Origin: Tragulus kanchil
Taxonomy: Eukaryota > Chordata > Mammalia > Artiodactyla > Tragulidae
Assembly (NCBI GenBank): GCA_022376925.1
Contig: JAIOJX010000025.1
Location: 10,509,141 to 10,573,140, forward strand
Length of the DNA: 64,000 nt
Direction of reading: 5' to 3'
The notes under the pieces were generated by a model. That model was not told where the DNA came from, did no database searches, and saw nothing but the letters and a program-made list of their open reading frames with translations. The position numbers and the translations under genes are program-made. Within the stretch, counting starts at the first letter, position 1. Every line of letters starts with the position of its first letter. Of the stretch, positions 12,601 to 23,953 are shown piece by piece.

Positions 12601-13249
12601 GTTTTAAGATTACGTAGACAGTACACTAATTTGTTTCATTATTAATTACAAAATATATTTATATTAGTGAATATTTAAAGATTCAGTCAATGTGCACAGA
12701 TTTTAATAAATATATTTTAATTACGTCAGCCTTTGCTGGCTTTCAATATAAATCACCTTCCCCTCTCTCCCTCAGTTCTAACCTCTAAATCAACAGAATC
12801 TATTTTAATCTCAGGCACATGATCTATTAGGAATTCTAGACTGATTTTGAGATCTCTGTAACCAGTCCCTTGCTATTTCTCTACTATGAACTTCTTAATC
12901 TAGTCAGACAAATCAATGTTTAACTTGTTCCTACAATCCTAATTCTTAACTTCTGCCTTAGGAATGGTAAAAGTTCCCTTATTTAGTTCATTATAATTGA
13001 GTTATTAATGTCTGCATTCTCTGGTGAACACCACAGTGCTAAGCTGAGTCCTATCTGACAGTTTCTCTGCCTGATAATAAGTTTTTCTGATGCCCATCAT
13101 TCCCTGTTGGTCTATTTCAAAATATTACATTTTTTTTGTGCCATTTTATGCCCTCTCTACTAGCATTACACCTTTCTTAATGCTAGTAATTAGAATTCTA
13201 ATAGCAGTTGTTTTCTTTCAGTCCTTCTGATACCCTATTCTTCCTACTA
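12601..13249. other. Single-copy non-coding DNA
   Basis: No open frame of note and no recognisable transposon up to the minus-strand SINE that begins near 13250. Confidence 0.6.
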
Positions 13250-13453
13250 AATATTCAGTTGTGTCTGATTCTTTGTGACTCCTTGGAGAGTCGTCTGTCA
13301 GGCTCCTTCGCCATGGAATTTTCCAAGTAAGAATAGAGTGGGTTACCATTAACTACTCCAGAGGATCTTCCCAATCCAGGGGTCAAACTTGCATCTCCTG
13401 ACTCTCTTGAATTGGCAGGTGGATTCTTTACCACTGAGCCACCAAGGGAGGCC
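13250..13453 (-). mobile_element. Bov-tA type SINE
   Basis: The reverse complement matches Bov-tA: a tRNA-derived head ('attctttaccactgagccac' on the plus strand) and a Bov-A body. Possible target site duplication: 'cctactaaa' just before and 'cttactaaa' just after the element, one mismatch. Duplication 5 starts inside this SINE at 13278, so its larger part reappears at 14409-14584. Confidence 0.85.
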
Positions 13454-14207
13454 CTTCTTACTAAAGGATAGATGTATGGTGGTTTCCCTAATTCCTATGA
13501 TCAGAAATATCCATCCGTATTAACTGCATAGTTCAGCTAAGCTTCATGGTTTCCTCAAACATGAAGAGGTGATAAATATCATGCTTAAAAGTATGAAGTA
13601 TTTTATTATGTACCTTATTCACATATATTCACACTATATTGACTTTCAAAATGTCTATAGTTACAGTTACCTCCTACCAGACTTTATCACAAACTAGAGT
13701 AATGTGATAAAAAAAAGGAGGGGGAGAGTGGGAGAAACTGATTGAAAATGATGATCTGCATAATACTCTTTCAGGTGATGAAGAACTTCATGGAAAGTAG
13801 GTTTCATATATATTCAGATGAATGTAACCAAAATTTCATGGAAGGCAAGAAAAGCTATTTGATCTTTTATCAGATAAAAATTAAATAAGATAAGGTTTCT
13901 GCACACTCAATATTTAAAATCTAAGATGGTTATCAAGACATGTAAGTATAAAAAGATCAGTACATTAAGATAAAGCCCAAGAAATTATTTATACACATAT
14001 ACACTTACTTTCACAAATGTACAATTTGAGGCTTAAAAAATAAGTAAAAAGAAAGTACAAGAGGCTAAGGCCATACAGAAGAAGCATCTATGTCCTACTA
14101 AAGAGAATGATTATTCACATATAGATTAGTTCCAAGTAGCAGAGGCAGAGAACAAAGAAAGACAAGGCAAGGGTAAAGAGAATATGCAGCTGATAATTAC
14201 TAGAGGT

Positions 14208-14365
14208 GGGCTTCCCAGGTGGCACAGTGGGAAAGAATCTGCATGCCAATGTAGGAGACATAATAGGTGCCTTTATCCCTAGGTTGGCAAGATTCCCCTG
14301 GAGTAGGAAATGGCAACCCACTCCAGTATTCTTGTCTGAAAAATTCCATGGACAGAGGAGCCTGG
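14208..14365 (+). mobile_element. Bov-tA SINE, truncated by a junction
   Basis: Starts with the tRNA-like 'gggcttcccaggtggcacag' and runs into the Bov-A body, then stops at 'gaggagcctgg' where duplication 5 ends. The complete element is at 15339-15553. Its upstream target sequence 'aattactagaggt' is at 14195-14207. Confidence 0.85.
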
Positions 14366-14408
14366 GAAAGAGATCTCCATGTGAATTTTCTATCAAGTGA
14401 AAAAGGGA
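14366..14408. other. Linker between the copies of duplication 5
   Basis: These 43 bases replace the expected 3' third of the Bov-tA element and match neither flank. They read as the ragged end of one assembled fragment. I did not find them elsewhere in the window. Confidence 0.6.
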
Positions 14409-14584
14409 ACTCCTTGGAGAGTCGTCTGTCAGGCTCCTTCGCCATGGAATTTTCCAAGTAAGAATAGAGTGGGTTACCATTAACTACTCCAGAGGATCTT
14501 CCCAATCCAGGGGTCAAACTTGCATCTCCTGACTCTCTTGAATTGGCAGGTGGATTCTTTACCACTGAGCCACCAAGGGAGGCC
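14409..14584 (-). mobile_element. Bov-tA SINE, repeated partial copy
   Basis: Second copy of the SINE at 13250-13453, lacking its first 28 plus-strand bases because the duplication begins inside it. It is not a separate insertion. Confidence 0.85.
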
Positions 14585-15338
14585 CTTCTTACTAAAGGAT
14601 AGATGTATGGTGGTTTCCCTAATTCCTATGATCAGAAATATACATCCGTATTAACTGCATAGTTCAGCTAAGCTTCATGGTTTCCTCAAACATGAAGAGG
14701 TGATAAATATCATGCTTAAAAGTATGAAGTATTTTATTATGTACCTTATTCACATATATTCACACTATATTGACTTTCAAAATGTCTATAGTTACAGTTA
14801 CCTCCTACCAGACTTTATCACAAACTAGAGTAATGTGATAAAAAAAAGGAGGGGGAGAGTGGGAGAAACTGATTGAAAATGATGATCTGCATAATACTCT
14901 TTCAGGTGATGAAGAACTTCATGGAAAGTAGGTTTCATATATATTCAGATGAATGTAACCAAAATTTCATGGAAGGCAAGAAAAGCTATTTGATCTTTTA
15001 TCAGATAAAAATTAAATAAGATAAGGTTTCTGCACACTCAATATTTAAAATCTAAGATGGTTATCAAGACATGTAAGTATAAAAAGATCAGTACATTAAG
15101 ATAAAGCCCAAGAAATTATTTATACACATATACACTTACTTTCACAAATGTACAATTTGAGGCTTAAAAAATAAGTAAAAAGAAAGTACAAGAGGCTAAG
15201 GCCATACAGAAGAAGCATCTATGTCCTACTAAAGAGAATGATTATTCACATATAGATTAGTTCCAAGTAGCAGAGGCAGAGAACAAAGAAAGACAAGGCA
15301 AGGGTAAAGAGAATATGCAGCTGATAATTACTAGAGGT

Positions 15339-15553
15339 GGGCTTCCCAGGTGGCACAGTGGGAAAGAATCTGCATGCCAATGTAGGAGACATAATAGGTG
15401 CCTTTATCCCTAGGTTGGCAAGATTCCCCTGGAGTAGGAAATGGCAACCCACTCCAGTATTCTTGTCTGAAAAATTCCATGGACAGAGGAGCCTGGCCAG
15501 CTACAGTACCCTACACACGACACAAAGAGTTGGATGAGACTGAGCTCACTCAC
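15339..15553 (+). mobile_element. Bov-tA SINE with target site duplication
   Basis: Complete tRNA-derived head plus Bov-A body, ending in the usual 'gagttggatgagactgagc' region. It is flanked by 'aattactagaggt' at 15326-15338 and 'aattaccagaggt' at 15554-15566, a 13-base target site duplication with one mismatch. It supplies the 3' part missing from the truncated copy at 14208. Confidence 0.92.
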
Positions 15554-15855
15554 AATTACCAGAGGTAAAGAAAAATAAAACCATAAGTTTTGTTCAGAAA
15601 GATTTATGTAAGCCATTTGGAAAGAAAAGGATCAAATGGTAGAGTATGTGAATTTAGCAGTGAAGTAGGATTCATCTTACCACTGCTTTGAATAGATGTT
15701 GCATGTATATATTATATACACATTGATTTTAGATTCATATAAAAATCTGCATGCACTGAGATGGTCAGATGATTCAAATTATTTAGAAATTATTTCTCAA
15801 TAAAGTCTATAGAACTTGTATATGAAATGCCTAATTTTATAAAAAATATAAGCTA

Positions 15856-16173
15856 GGGGCTTCCCTGGTGGTCCAGTGGGTAAGGACAGCACCTCGCAGT
15901 GCAAGGGGCGCCAGTTCGATCCCTGGCCTGGGAAGATCACACGTGCCGCGGAGTGGCTGGACCAATGTGTCCAATTACCGAGCCGGAGCTCTGGAGTGCA
16001 TGCGCCCAGAGCCGGTGCTCTGCGACAACAGAGGCCACTGCGAAGGAAGGCCCACATGGGCTGAAGAACAAAGATGAATGAAAATAGATAAATGGAAGAC
16101 CAATAGAAGTGGCCTGCCCACCCCCATCTCTCCCCAACCTGCCCCTCCCCCCAAAAAAAATTTTAAAAGAAAT
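15856..16173 (+). mobile_element. tRNA-derived SINE without Bov-A body (CHR-2-like), with target site duplication
   Basis: The head 'ggggcttccctggtggtcca' and a B-box-like 'agttcgatccctgg' show tRNA ancestry. The body then differs from Bov-tA: it reads through 'tgtgtccaattac', 'ggagtgcatgcgcccagagc' and 'cggtgctctgcgac' to an A-rich tail. Ten-base target repeats 'atataagcta' lie at 15846-15855 and 16174-16183. The tail contains C-rich interruptions (about 16118-16152). I place it near the CHR-2 group of cetartiodactyl SINEs, but the exact subfamily is uncertain. Confidence 0.88.
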
Positions 16174-16183
16174 ATATAAGCTA

Positions 16184-16996
16184 TTGTTGCCCATCATATG
16201 ATCACATTTATCTACCAAAAAAAAAAAAAAAGCTAAAGAAATCTTACTCAACCAGTCAACGTGCAAATGCAATTTAGGAGACTAAAAGCCTCCAAGAGTC
16301 AGTAGTGGGATACAAAAGCCTGTCTTGAAACATCCATTGTTAACAAAAAAAAAGAAAAGAAAAGAAAAAACAGGAACAATGTTTAAAAAATAATCACCCA
16401 GCAAAGTAGGAAAATGATATGCAATATAAAAATGCATTGCTTCTTGCCCAAACCTCAAAACATGGAATGGTAGACCACAACTAGCACTTGTTCTAAGAGT
16501 ATGTTAAGGAGTACTGAAAAGAAAGACAAGGAACACCTTTAGGATTGTTAAGGGATATGTCCAGGCAATCTCTTTGATACAAGGAGTTTTTAGGGGAAAG
16601 AAATTCTACTTTTAATGCATCATGACTCAAATCGTTAAGTGTCTCTATCTGTGAGCTATATGTATCTATTGTGAAGCAACAGGATAAAACCAAAGCTTTA
16701 TTTGAAATATTACAACTTTATTAATGAAAAATTAGAACATTTTAATTCTGTCTGGTCTATCTAAATGGGGGTATTAACTCTGAGGCTCATATACTATTAA
16801 AAAAAAAAAAGTAGGAACTTAGAATCATTGAAAATTCCCAGGGTGATGCAGCTTTCTTTTCTTAAAGAAAGGAAATTAGAGTAAGTTTTATTCCCAGAAT
16901 ACTATTCTATCTCAGTTTTAAGAGTCATTTTAATCAATATTAGGATTTTCCTAGTCAAAAAATAAACTCATAAGGAAAGACTTTTTTGGGTAGAAT
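16184..16996. other. Single-copy non-coding DNA
   Basis: Several A-rich runs, including an AAAAG-type run at about 16344-16369, but no repeat family or gene I can name. The minus-strand frame at 16493-16693 has no family resemblance. Confidence 0.6.
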
Positions 16997-19252
16997 GGGT
17001 GAATATGAACAACAACTACTACCATCACCATGAAAAGCTTTTTAAAATCATTTGGATACAACCACTTACATGTGCAGCTGCTTACGTTTGAAAAAAATAT
17101 GAATACCTTCATGCATCTATTCAACAAAGATCAAGTACCTACTACATGCCTGGCAGAGTTATGGAGACTGAAGGTTAAGTAGTAAAGAAAACAGAGAGCA
17201 CCCTCTGCAGTTATAGTACTATTGTGGGGAAACATCATAAATGAGCAAACAACTTCAGACAGTGGCACGCTGTCTCTGCTGACCATCAGTTACATTAAAG
17301 AGTGAGAATGAAATGGGGAGAGAGGCACTTCCTGGCATGGATAAATTAATTACAGAAAGCATTATTGAGGATGTATTGGATAATGCTATCAACTAGAAGA
17401 TTTGAGGAAAGAAAGTAGGTTGAAAGAAGAAGAGGAGTCAAAGTGAGAGTGAGATACGAGCTTGGAATGTTCAGAAAACACAGAGTAGTTGTATATGGCT
17501 GCAACCCAGTGAAAGAGGAAGAATTCCAAGAGGTTGACACGTCTCATAATGGAATTAGGTTTCATTGTACATGCTCTCGGAAACTGGGAGAGACCTACAG
17601 TTATCACCTATTCATGTATTATATACTTCCACAGGAATTGAATACAGAACCACCCAAAGGTGGGCCAAGGAGATACATTTATCAGCCTCTCCTGCATCTA
17701 AATACAGCCAGAGAAATTTGACCCAAATTAAACTTCCTTTAAAATCAAATGGCACGTGCCTTCTCTTCCTTCTTCCTTAATTTTCTCTTTCCTTCCTGGT
17801 GGCTGAAATGTAGATGTAATGACTAGAGTTAGAGTTAGAAAGGCCATCCCTGGCCTGTAGTAAAATTATTATATTTACTTTATATTAAGACATAGTAAAC
17901 TAGGGGCCTGAGGGACTTGTGAGGGCAGAGTCATGGTAACAGCTTGGATCCCCTACCCTTCTACTGTTTTCTGAGATAAAAATAAAATGCTGCCTTATTT
18001 AGGTTAGATATGTTGAGCCTTTCTTACTCACAAGCAAACCTAATCTTTTTTTTTATTTTTAGCTTTTTTTCTTTTTTTTTTGGCTACTTGTTTTGACCTT
18101 TCTTTTTTTTTCTTTGTTCTTTGGGTGAATATGAACAACAACTACTACCATCACCATGAAAAGCTTTTTAAAATCATTTGGATACAACCACTTACATGTG
18201 CAGCTGCTTACGTTTGAAAAAAATATGAATACCTTCATGCATCTATTCAACAAAGATCAAGTACCTACTACATGCCTGGCAGAGTTATGGAGACTGAAGG
18301 TTAAGTAGTAAAGAAAACAGAGAGCACCCTCTGCAGTTATAGTACTATTGTGGGGAAACATCATAAATGAGCAAACAACTTCAGACAGTGGCACGCTGTC
18401 TCTGCTGACCATCAGTTACATTAAAGAGTGAGAATGAAATGGGGAGAGAGGCACTTCCTGGCATGGATAAATTAATTACAGAAAGCATTATTGAGGATGT
18501 ATTGGATAATGCTATCAACTAGAAGATTTGAGGAAAGAAAGTAGGTTGAAAGAAGAAGAGGAGTCAAAGTGAGAGTGAGATACGAGCTTGGAATGTTCAG
18601 AAAACACAGAGTAGTTGTATATGGCTGCAACCCAGTGAAAGAGGAAGAATTCCAAGAGGTTGACACGTCTCATAATGGAATTAGGTTTCATTGTACATGC
18701 TCTCGGAAACTGGGGAGAGACCTACAGTTATCACCTATTCATGTATTATATACTTCCACAGGAATTGAATACAGAACCACCCAAAGGTGGGCCAAGGAGA
18801 TACATTTATCAGCCTCTCCTGCATCTAAATACAGCCAGAGAAATTTGACCCAAATTAAACTTCCTTTAAAATCAAATGGCACGTGCCTTCTCTTCCTTCT
18901 TCCTTAATTTTCTCTTTCCTTCCTGGTGGCTGAAATGTAGATGTAATGACTAGAGTTAGAGTTAGAAAGGCCATCCCTGGCCTGTAGTAAAATTATTATA
19001 TTTACTTTATATTAAGACATAGTAAACTAGGGGCCTGAGGGACTTGTGAGGGCAGAGTCATGGTAACAGCTTGGATCCCCTACCCTTCTACTGTTTTCTG
19101 AGATAAAAATAAAATGCTGCCTTATTTAGGTTAGATATGTTGAGCCTTTCTTACTCACAAGCAAACCTAATCTTTTTTTTTATTTTTAGCTTTTTTTCTT
19201 TTTTTTTTGGCTACTTCTATTGACCTTTCATTTATTTTTCTTTGTTCTTTGG
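16997..19252. repeat. Direct duplication 6 (offset 1126)
   Basis: Block 16997 to about 18124 recurs at 18123-19252. The first copy ends inside the T-rich tail of a minus-strand SINE whose body is present only after the second copy. One single-base difference ('actgggagag' against 'actggggagag') shifts the only longish plus-strand frame (17443-17721 against 18569-18907), which argues against that frame being coding. Confidence 0.95.
18049..18122 (-). mobile_element. SINE tail only, cut by a junction
   Basis: T-rich stretch equal to the tail of the minus-strand SINE at 19175-19455, with a few errors ('tacttgttttgac' against 'tacttctattgac'). The body is missing because the fragment ends here. 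It marks the end of an assembled fragment rather than an insertion. Confidence 0.75.
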
Positions 19253-19455
19253 CCTGTGTAAGCCTCCCACCACAGTAGCCTCTCTTGTTGCAGAGCACCG
19301 GCTCTGGGCACATGTGCTGCAGAGCTCCAGCTCCGTAGTTGGGCACATCGATCCAGTCGCTCCATGGCACGTGGGATCCTCCCAGGTCAGGGATCGAACT
19401 GGCACCCCTTGACTGCAAGGTGGTGTCCTTACCCACTGAACTACCAGGGAAGCCC
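19175..19455 (-). mobile_element. CHR-2-like SINE with target site duplication
   Basis: Minus-strand element: T-rich tail first on the plus strand, then the body, then the tRNA-like head ending 'accagggaagccc'. The reverse complement carries the same 'gagcaccggctctgggcaca' body feature as 15856. The 12-base target repeat 'aaacctaatctt' is at 19163-19174 and 19456-19467, a perfect match, suggesting a younger insertion than most in the window. The minus-strand 96-codon frame across it is incidental. Confidence 0.9.
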
Positions 19456-19467
19456 AAACCTAATCTT

Positions 19468-20125
19468 AATTGATTTCTCCTAATGGAATTTTAAGCAGAG
19501 AAGTATATGATTCCTGCGTTTCCCTGGATAGTAAAATGCCATACAGTTTGACTGAAGTGGTGAAAGTCAAGAACAACATAATATATGCCAAATATCTCCT
19601 CATGACAAAGTTAGGTGCTAGTGTACTTATTTGGGAATTAGAAGGATATAACTGAAAACACTTTTATTCTCATAAGCAAACACTCTTCGAAGAAAAAAAA
19701 AAAATAGGTTTGTGTTCAAAAGAGGAGGAGAGGAGAAGGAGTGTTCCTTTGGCTCGGTGACACTCTGTGGTCAGATATTTTCTCCTTGGATTAAAGTCAA
19801 ATGAGAAAGTCTATAGGGTAATGAGCAGGACAACTGACCAGGCTCCCTTGTGTCTGAAGATACAGTAATGGAGAAATCTGAGAAGTTGCTGTTAATGGCC
19901 TCAGGTTTCTAAGGTGACAAAAATTGTCTCACCCTTCCATAGGTATCAGGAGCAAAATATGTATGCTAATTCCTTGGGATGATAAACCAGCCTGAAGCTG
20001 GCTAGACATTATTAAACTGGAAGGGTGAGAAGACACTAACAGAAAGGTACAGCGCCTGTGGCCTGAGCCACCAGCTGCCAAAGGAGAAGTAAACCCTGCA
20101 GATCAGAGGAATTATAGTTAAAAGG
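19468..20125. other. Single-copy non-coding DNA
   Basis: No repeat family recognised. A 61-codon plus-strand frame at 19470-19655 has no resemblance to a known protein. An A run lies near 19690. Confidence 0.6.
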
Positions 20126-20572
20126 TTTTCAGTGAGGACATTTCTGAAGAAACTGAAAGTGCTCTACTGATAAGTGTGAGACCTAAATCCTTCCCTGAGA
20201 CCTAGCCTCTCCTATTCACTGCTTCCCTTTCCTTCCTTGATCCAGATCCGAGAGGATACCAAGGCAGGCTAGATGGTGATGGGACAGAGAGGAGCAGAAG
20301 TGGAGCCACAGACGCAAGCCAGAGAAGATGCCTCACGTCCCATGCTGCTGCTAGTAGCATGAAGAAAACCCAGCCCGAAACAGAAAAGAGGCTTGGAGTT
20401 TCGCGATTTCATCAGCTATTTTAATTATCAAATGTAATAATTCTTGTGATTAGAAATGATGTTATACACCTAAATGACAAAAAATTAAGCCTGATCTAAA
20501 ATTATTTCAAGACACTGCTAAAAGAGCTAGTTAAAAGAAGAATCTAAAGAGCTAGCTGCCTTGGCATGTTCT

Positions 20573-20578
<6 letters not shown>

Positions 20579-20610
<32 letters not shown>

Positions 20611-20619
20611 ACGCGCACA
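20579..20619. repeat. TG microsatellite running into GCACGCGCAC
   Basis: About 30 bases of GT repeat followed by 'gcacgcgcaca', giving some 40 bases of strictly alternating purine and pyrimidine. The duplicate at 21739-21779 has the same number of repeats. Such tracts can adopt left-handed DNA; no function is implied. Confidence 0.9.
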
Positions 20620-20639
20620 AAGGACAAAAAACTAAAATA

Positions 20640-20866
20640 GACAACCAATGGGAATTTGGTGTATGAATGGGAGCTCAGACTGGGGCTCTGTGACAAACTA
20701 GAAGGGTGGGAGAGGGAGGGAGCTGGAAAAGAGGCTCCAGAGAGAGGGGACATAGGTGTACATATGGCTGGTCCCTGTTGATGTTTGGGAGAACTAACAC
20801 GATTTTGTAAAGCAATTACCCTTCAGTTAAAAATTAATATTTTCCTAAAGAAAAAAAAAAAAAAAA
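20640..20866 (+). mobile_element. L1 3' UTR fragment with A tail
   Basis: Resembles the ruminant L1 3' end: 'ctctgtgacaaactagaagg', a purine-rich 'gtgggagagggagggagctg' segment, 'ggtgtacatatggctgg', then 'attttgtaaagcaattaccc' and a poly-A run of 16 bases. Only about 230 bases are present and no ORF2 sequence precedes them, so the insertion is severely 5'-truncated. Confidence 0.75.
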
Positions 20867-21732
20867 CTGTTCAGGACTCTTTCACTTGTACCTGACAGAC
20901 TTGAGCCTTTTCAACACATAAATACCCATTTTTAAAAGCACACGTTGGCTGTCAGAACTGCAGGGTTACCTGAACAGAGGTGTAATACAAGTTTAAGAGT
21001 TCACTGAAGTAATCAGAGTAGCTTGCACTCTAGAGAAGGCAAGTCAAGATGAAGGGAAAAAGTGGCTAAATTGAGCATATATTTTTGAGGTGGTGCCCCA
21101 TAGATTTCTAGGTACAGAATTTATAGCTGTCTGCCTCACCATCCCTGGTGCAAACAACTTCCTATGGGGAGAGACACCATCCTCTTCCCTCTCATTCACA
21201 AATCTTTTTAGCCACATCAACCTAGAAAGGAACTAAACAGTCAGAACAACACACCACCCTGTGGCCAAAGGGGATTCAGAGGATATTTTCAGTGAGGACA
21301 TTTCTGAAGAAACTGAAAGTGCTCTACTGATAAGTGTGAGACCTAAATCCTTCCCTGAGACCTAGCCTCTCCTATTCACTGCTTCCCTTTCCTTCCTTGA
21401 TCCAGATCCGAGAGGATACCAAGGCAGGCTAGATGGTGATGGGACAGAGAGGAGCAGAAGTGGAGCCACAGACGCAAGCCAGAGAAGATGCCTCACGTCC
21501 CATGCTGCTGCTAGTAGCATGAAGAAAACCCAGCCCGAAACAGAAAAGAGGCTTGGAGTTTCGCGATTTCATCAGCTATTTTAATTATCAAATGTAATAA
21601 TTCTTGTGATTAGAAATGATGTTATACACCTAAATGACAAAAAATTAAGCCTGATCTAAAATTATTTCAAGACACTGCTAAAAGAGCTAGTTAAAAGAAG
21701 AATCTAAAGAGCTAGCTGCCTTGGCATGTTCT

Positions 21733-21738
<6 letters not shown>

Positions 21739-21770
<32 letters not shown>

Positions 21771-21779
21771 ACGCGCACA
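21739..21779. repeat. TG microsatellite, second copy
   Basis: Same tract as at 20579-20619, identical in length and in its GC-rich end. Identical length at a fast-mutating repeat fits one locus counted twice. Confidence 0.9.
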
Positions 21780-21798
21780 AAGGACAAAAAACTAAAAT

Positions 21799-22020
21799 AG
21801 ACAACCAATGGGAATTTGGTGTATGAATGGGAGCTCAACTGGGGCTCTGTGACAAACTAGAAGGGTGGGAGAGGGAGGGAGCTGGAAAAGAGGCTCCAGA
21901 GAGAGGGGACATAGGTGTACATATGGCTGGTCCCTGTTGATGTTTGGGAGAACTAACACGATTTTGTAAAGCAATTACCCTTCAGTTAAAAATTAATATT
22001 TTCCTAAAGAAAAAAAAAAA
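21799..22020 (+). mobile_element. L1 3' UTR fragment, second copy
   Basis: Copy of 20640-20866 through duplication 7, two bases shorter in 'gctcaactgg' and with an 11-base A run. It is not a separate insertion. Confidence 0.75.
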
Positions 22021-22659
22021 CTGTTCAGGACTCTTTCACTTGTACCTGACAGACTTGAGCCTTTTCAACACATAAATACCCATTTTTAAAAGCACACGTT
22101 GGCTGTCAGAACTGCAGGGTTACCTGAACAGAGGTGTAATACAAGTTTAAGAGTTCACTGAAGTAATCAGAGTAGCTTGCACTCTAGAGAAGGCAAGTCA
22201 AGATGAAGGGAAAAAGTGGCTAAATTGAGCATATATTTTTGAGGTGGTGCCCCATAGATTTCTAGGTACAGAATTTATAGCTGTCTGCCTCACCATCCCT
22301 GGTGCAAACAACTTCCTATGGGGAGAGACACCATCCTCTTCCCTCTCATTCACAAATCTTTTTAGCCACATCAACCTAGAAAGGAACTAAACAGTCAGCA
22401 TTTTATTATACATTAATTTCTACTGATCTTACCACCCTGGTTACATCCCTCTTCCAAAGAGATTCTTGGATATGAATTTCTTACCATATATTTAAATGGC
22501 ATTAAATTCTCTTCTGGATGATTGAGACAAACATCTTCCTACTATGTAAGAAAACAGGTTATAGATACAGCATGAAGAGTGGAAGAAAATGTTATACTGC
22601 TTATATTCACTGTCATATGGAGAAACATTTACATGGATAAAATACGAAAACAGACCATT

Positions 22660-22840
22660 TTGAATTTACTGTATGATTCAGGGAACTGTTGCTCTGTGAC
22701 AGCCTAGAGGGATGGGATGAGGAGGGAGGTAGAAGGGAGATTCAAGAGGGAGGGTATGTATGGATACCTATGGCCGATTAATACTGATGCATGGCAGAAA
22801 CCAACACAATACTGTAAACCAATGATTCTTCAATTAAAAA
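22660..22840 (+). mobile_element. L1 3' end fragment
   Basis: About 180 bases ending a ruminant L1: 'gacagcctagagggatggga', 'gaggagggaggtagaagg', 'ggatacctatggccgatt', 'caatactgtaaaccaatg' and a weak A-rich end 'caattaaaaa'. No ORF2 precedes it. It differs clearly from the L1 end at 20640, so it is a distinct insertion or subfamily. Confidence 0.72.
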
Positions 22841-23772
22841 GCAAAGTCCAAAATCCACAAACAGAGCTTGCTCTATGAAAAAGAAAAGAAAAGAAAAACA
22901 GACAATTTTCATAATTTGCTATGGTCAATGTTACGTGGAACAAAGTTATTTTTGAGGAATACTGTTGTCTAGAAATTATAAAGCAGTTTTGTTCACACAA
23001 TGCTATTCTTAATAACACTATCTGAATTCTAAATTCACACTAATTCTACGAAAGAAAACTTGAGCCATCAAAAACCAGAAAAGGAAACTGCACAAAACCT
23101 CCCAGTTCTACTTGAAAATAACAAAATGGCCGACTGACTTTTGTTTAAATAATAGTCAGCATCTTTCAATAATCTTTTCATAGAATATGCAAAGCTGTTT
23201 AACATTTTACTTTTCATTTCAAGGACATGTGAGCCAACTTTATAGATTTGGTAATCTTTCTCCGAGTTCACTGAAGTAATCAGAGTAGCTTGCACTCTAG
23301 AGAAGGCAAGTCAAGATGAAGGGAAAAAGTGGCTAAATTGAGCATATATTTTTGAGGTGGTGCCCCATAGATTTCTAGGTACAGAATTTATAGCTGTCTG
23401 CCTCACCATCCCTGGTGCAAACAACTTCCTATGGGGAGAGACACCATCCTCTTCCCTCTCATTCACAAATCTTTTTAGCCACATCAACCTAGAAAGGAAC
23501 TAAACAGTCAGCATTTTATTATACATTAATTTCTACTGATCTTACCACCCTGGTTACATCCCTCTTCCAAAGAGATTCTTGGATATGAATTTCTTACCAT
23601 ATATTTAAATGGCATTAAATTCTCTTCTGGATGATTGAGACAAACATCTTCCTACTATGTAAGAAAACAGGTTATAGATACAGCATGAAGAGTGGAAGAA
23701 AATGTTATACTGCTTATATTCACTGTCATATGGAGAAACATTTACATGGATAAAATACGAAAACAGACCATT

Positions 23773-23953
23773 TTGAATTTACTGTATGATTCAGGGAACT
23801 GTTGCTCTGTGACAGCCTAGAGGGATGGGATGAGGAGGGAGGTAGAAGGGAGATTCAAGAGGGAGGGTATGTATGGATACCTATGGCCGATTAATACTGA
23901 TGCATGGCAGAAACCAACACAATACTGTAAACCAATGATTCTTCAATTAAAAA
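23773..23953 (+). mobile_element. L1 3' end fragment, second copy
   Basis: Copy of 22660-22840 through duplication 8. I saw no differences between the two. Confidence 0.72.

Larger units (their letters stand above)
13278..15496. repeat. Direct duplication 5 (offset 1131)
   Basis: Block 13278-14365 recurs at 14409-15496. Both edges lie inside SINEs: the left edge in the minus-strand Bov-tA, the right edge in a plus-strand Bov-tA after 'gaggagcctgg'. A 43-base linker of unmatched sequence (14366-14408) separates the copies. Because both edges are in Bov-tA elements, unequal exchange between SINEs could be imagined, but the edges are not at equivalent SINE positions and the SINEs have opposite orientation. 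Confidence 0.95.
20126..22398. repeat. Direct duplication 7 (offset 1154-1160)
   Basis: Block 20126-21244 recurs at 21286-22398 after a 41-base linker (21245-21285). The copies differ by a two-base deletion ('gctcagactgg' against 'gctcaactgg') and an A run of 16 against 11, but the TG microsatellite has the same length in both. The last part overlaps duplication 8, so 20997-21244, 22151-22398 and 23264-23511 are three copies of one segment. Confidence 0.95.

Noticed and set aside
13278..15496. Unequal recombination between SINEs as the cause of duplication 5
   Set aside because: The two SINEs at the edges are in opposite orientation and the breakpoints are at non-equivalent SINE positions with a 43-base unmatched linker.
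17443..18907. 92- and 112-codon plus-strand frames in duplication 6
   Set aside because: They are the same sequence, and one inserted G changes the reading frame and end point. No codon structure or family resemblance.
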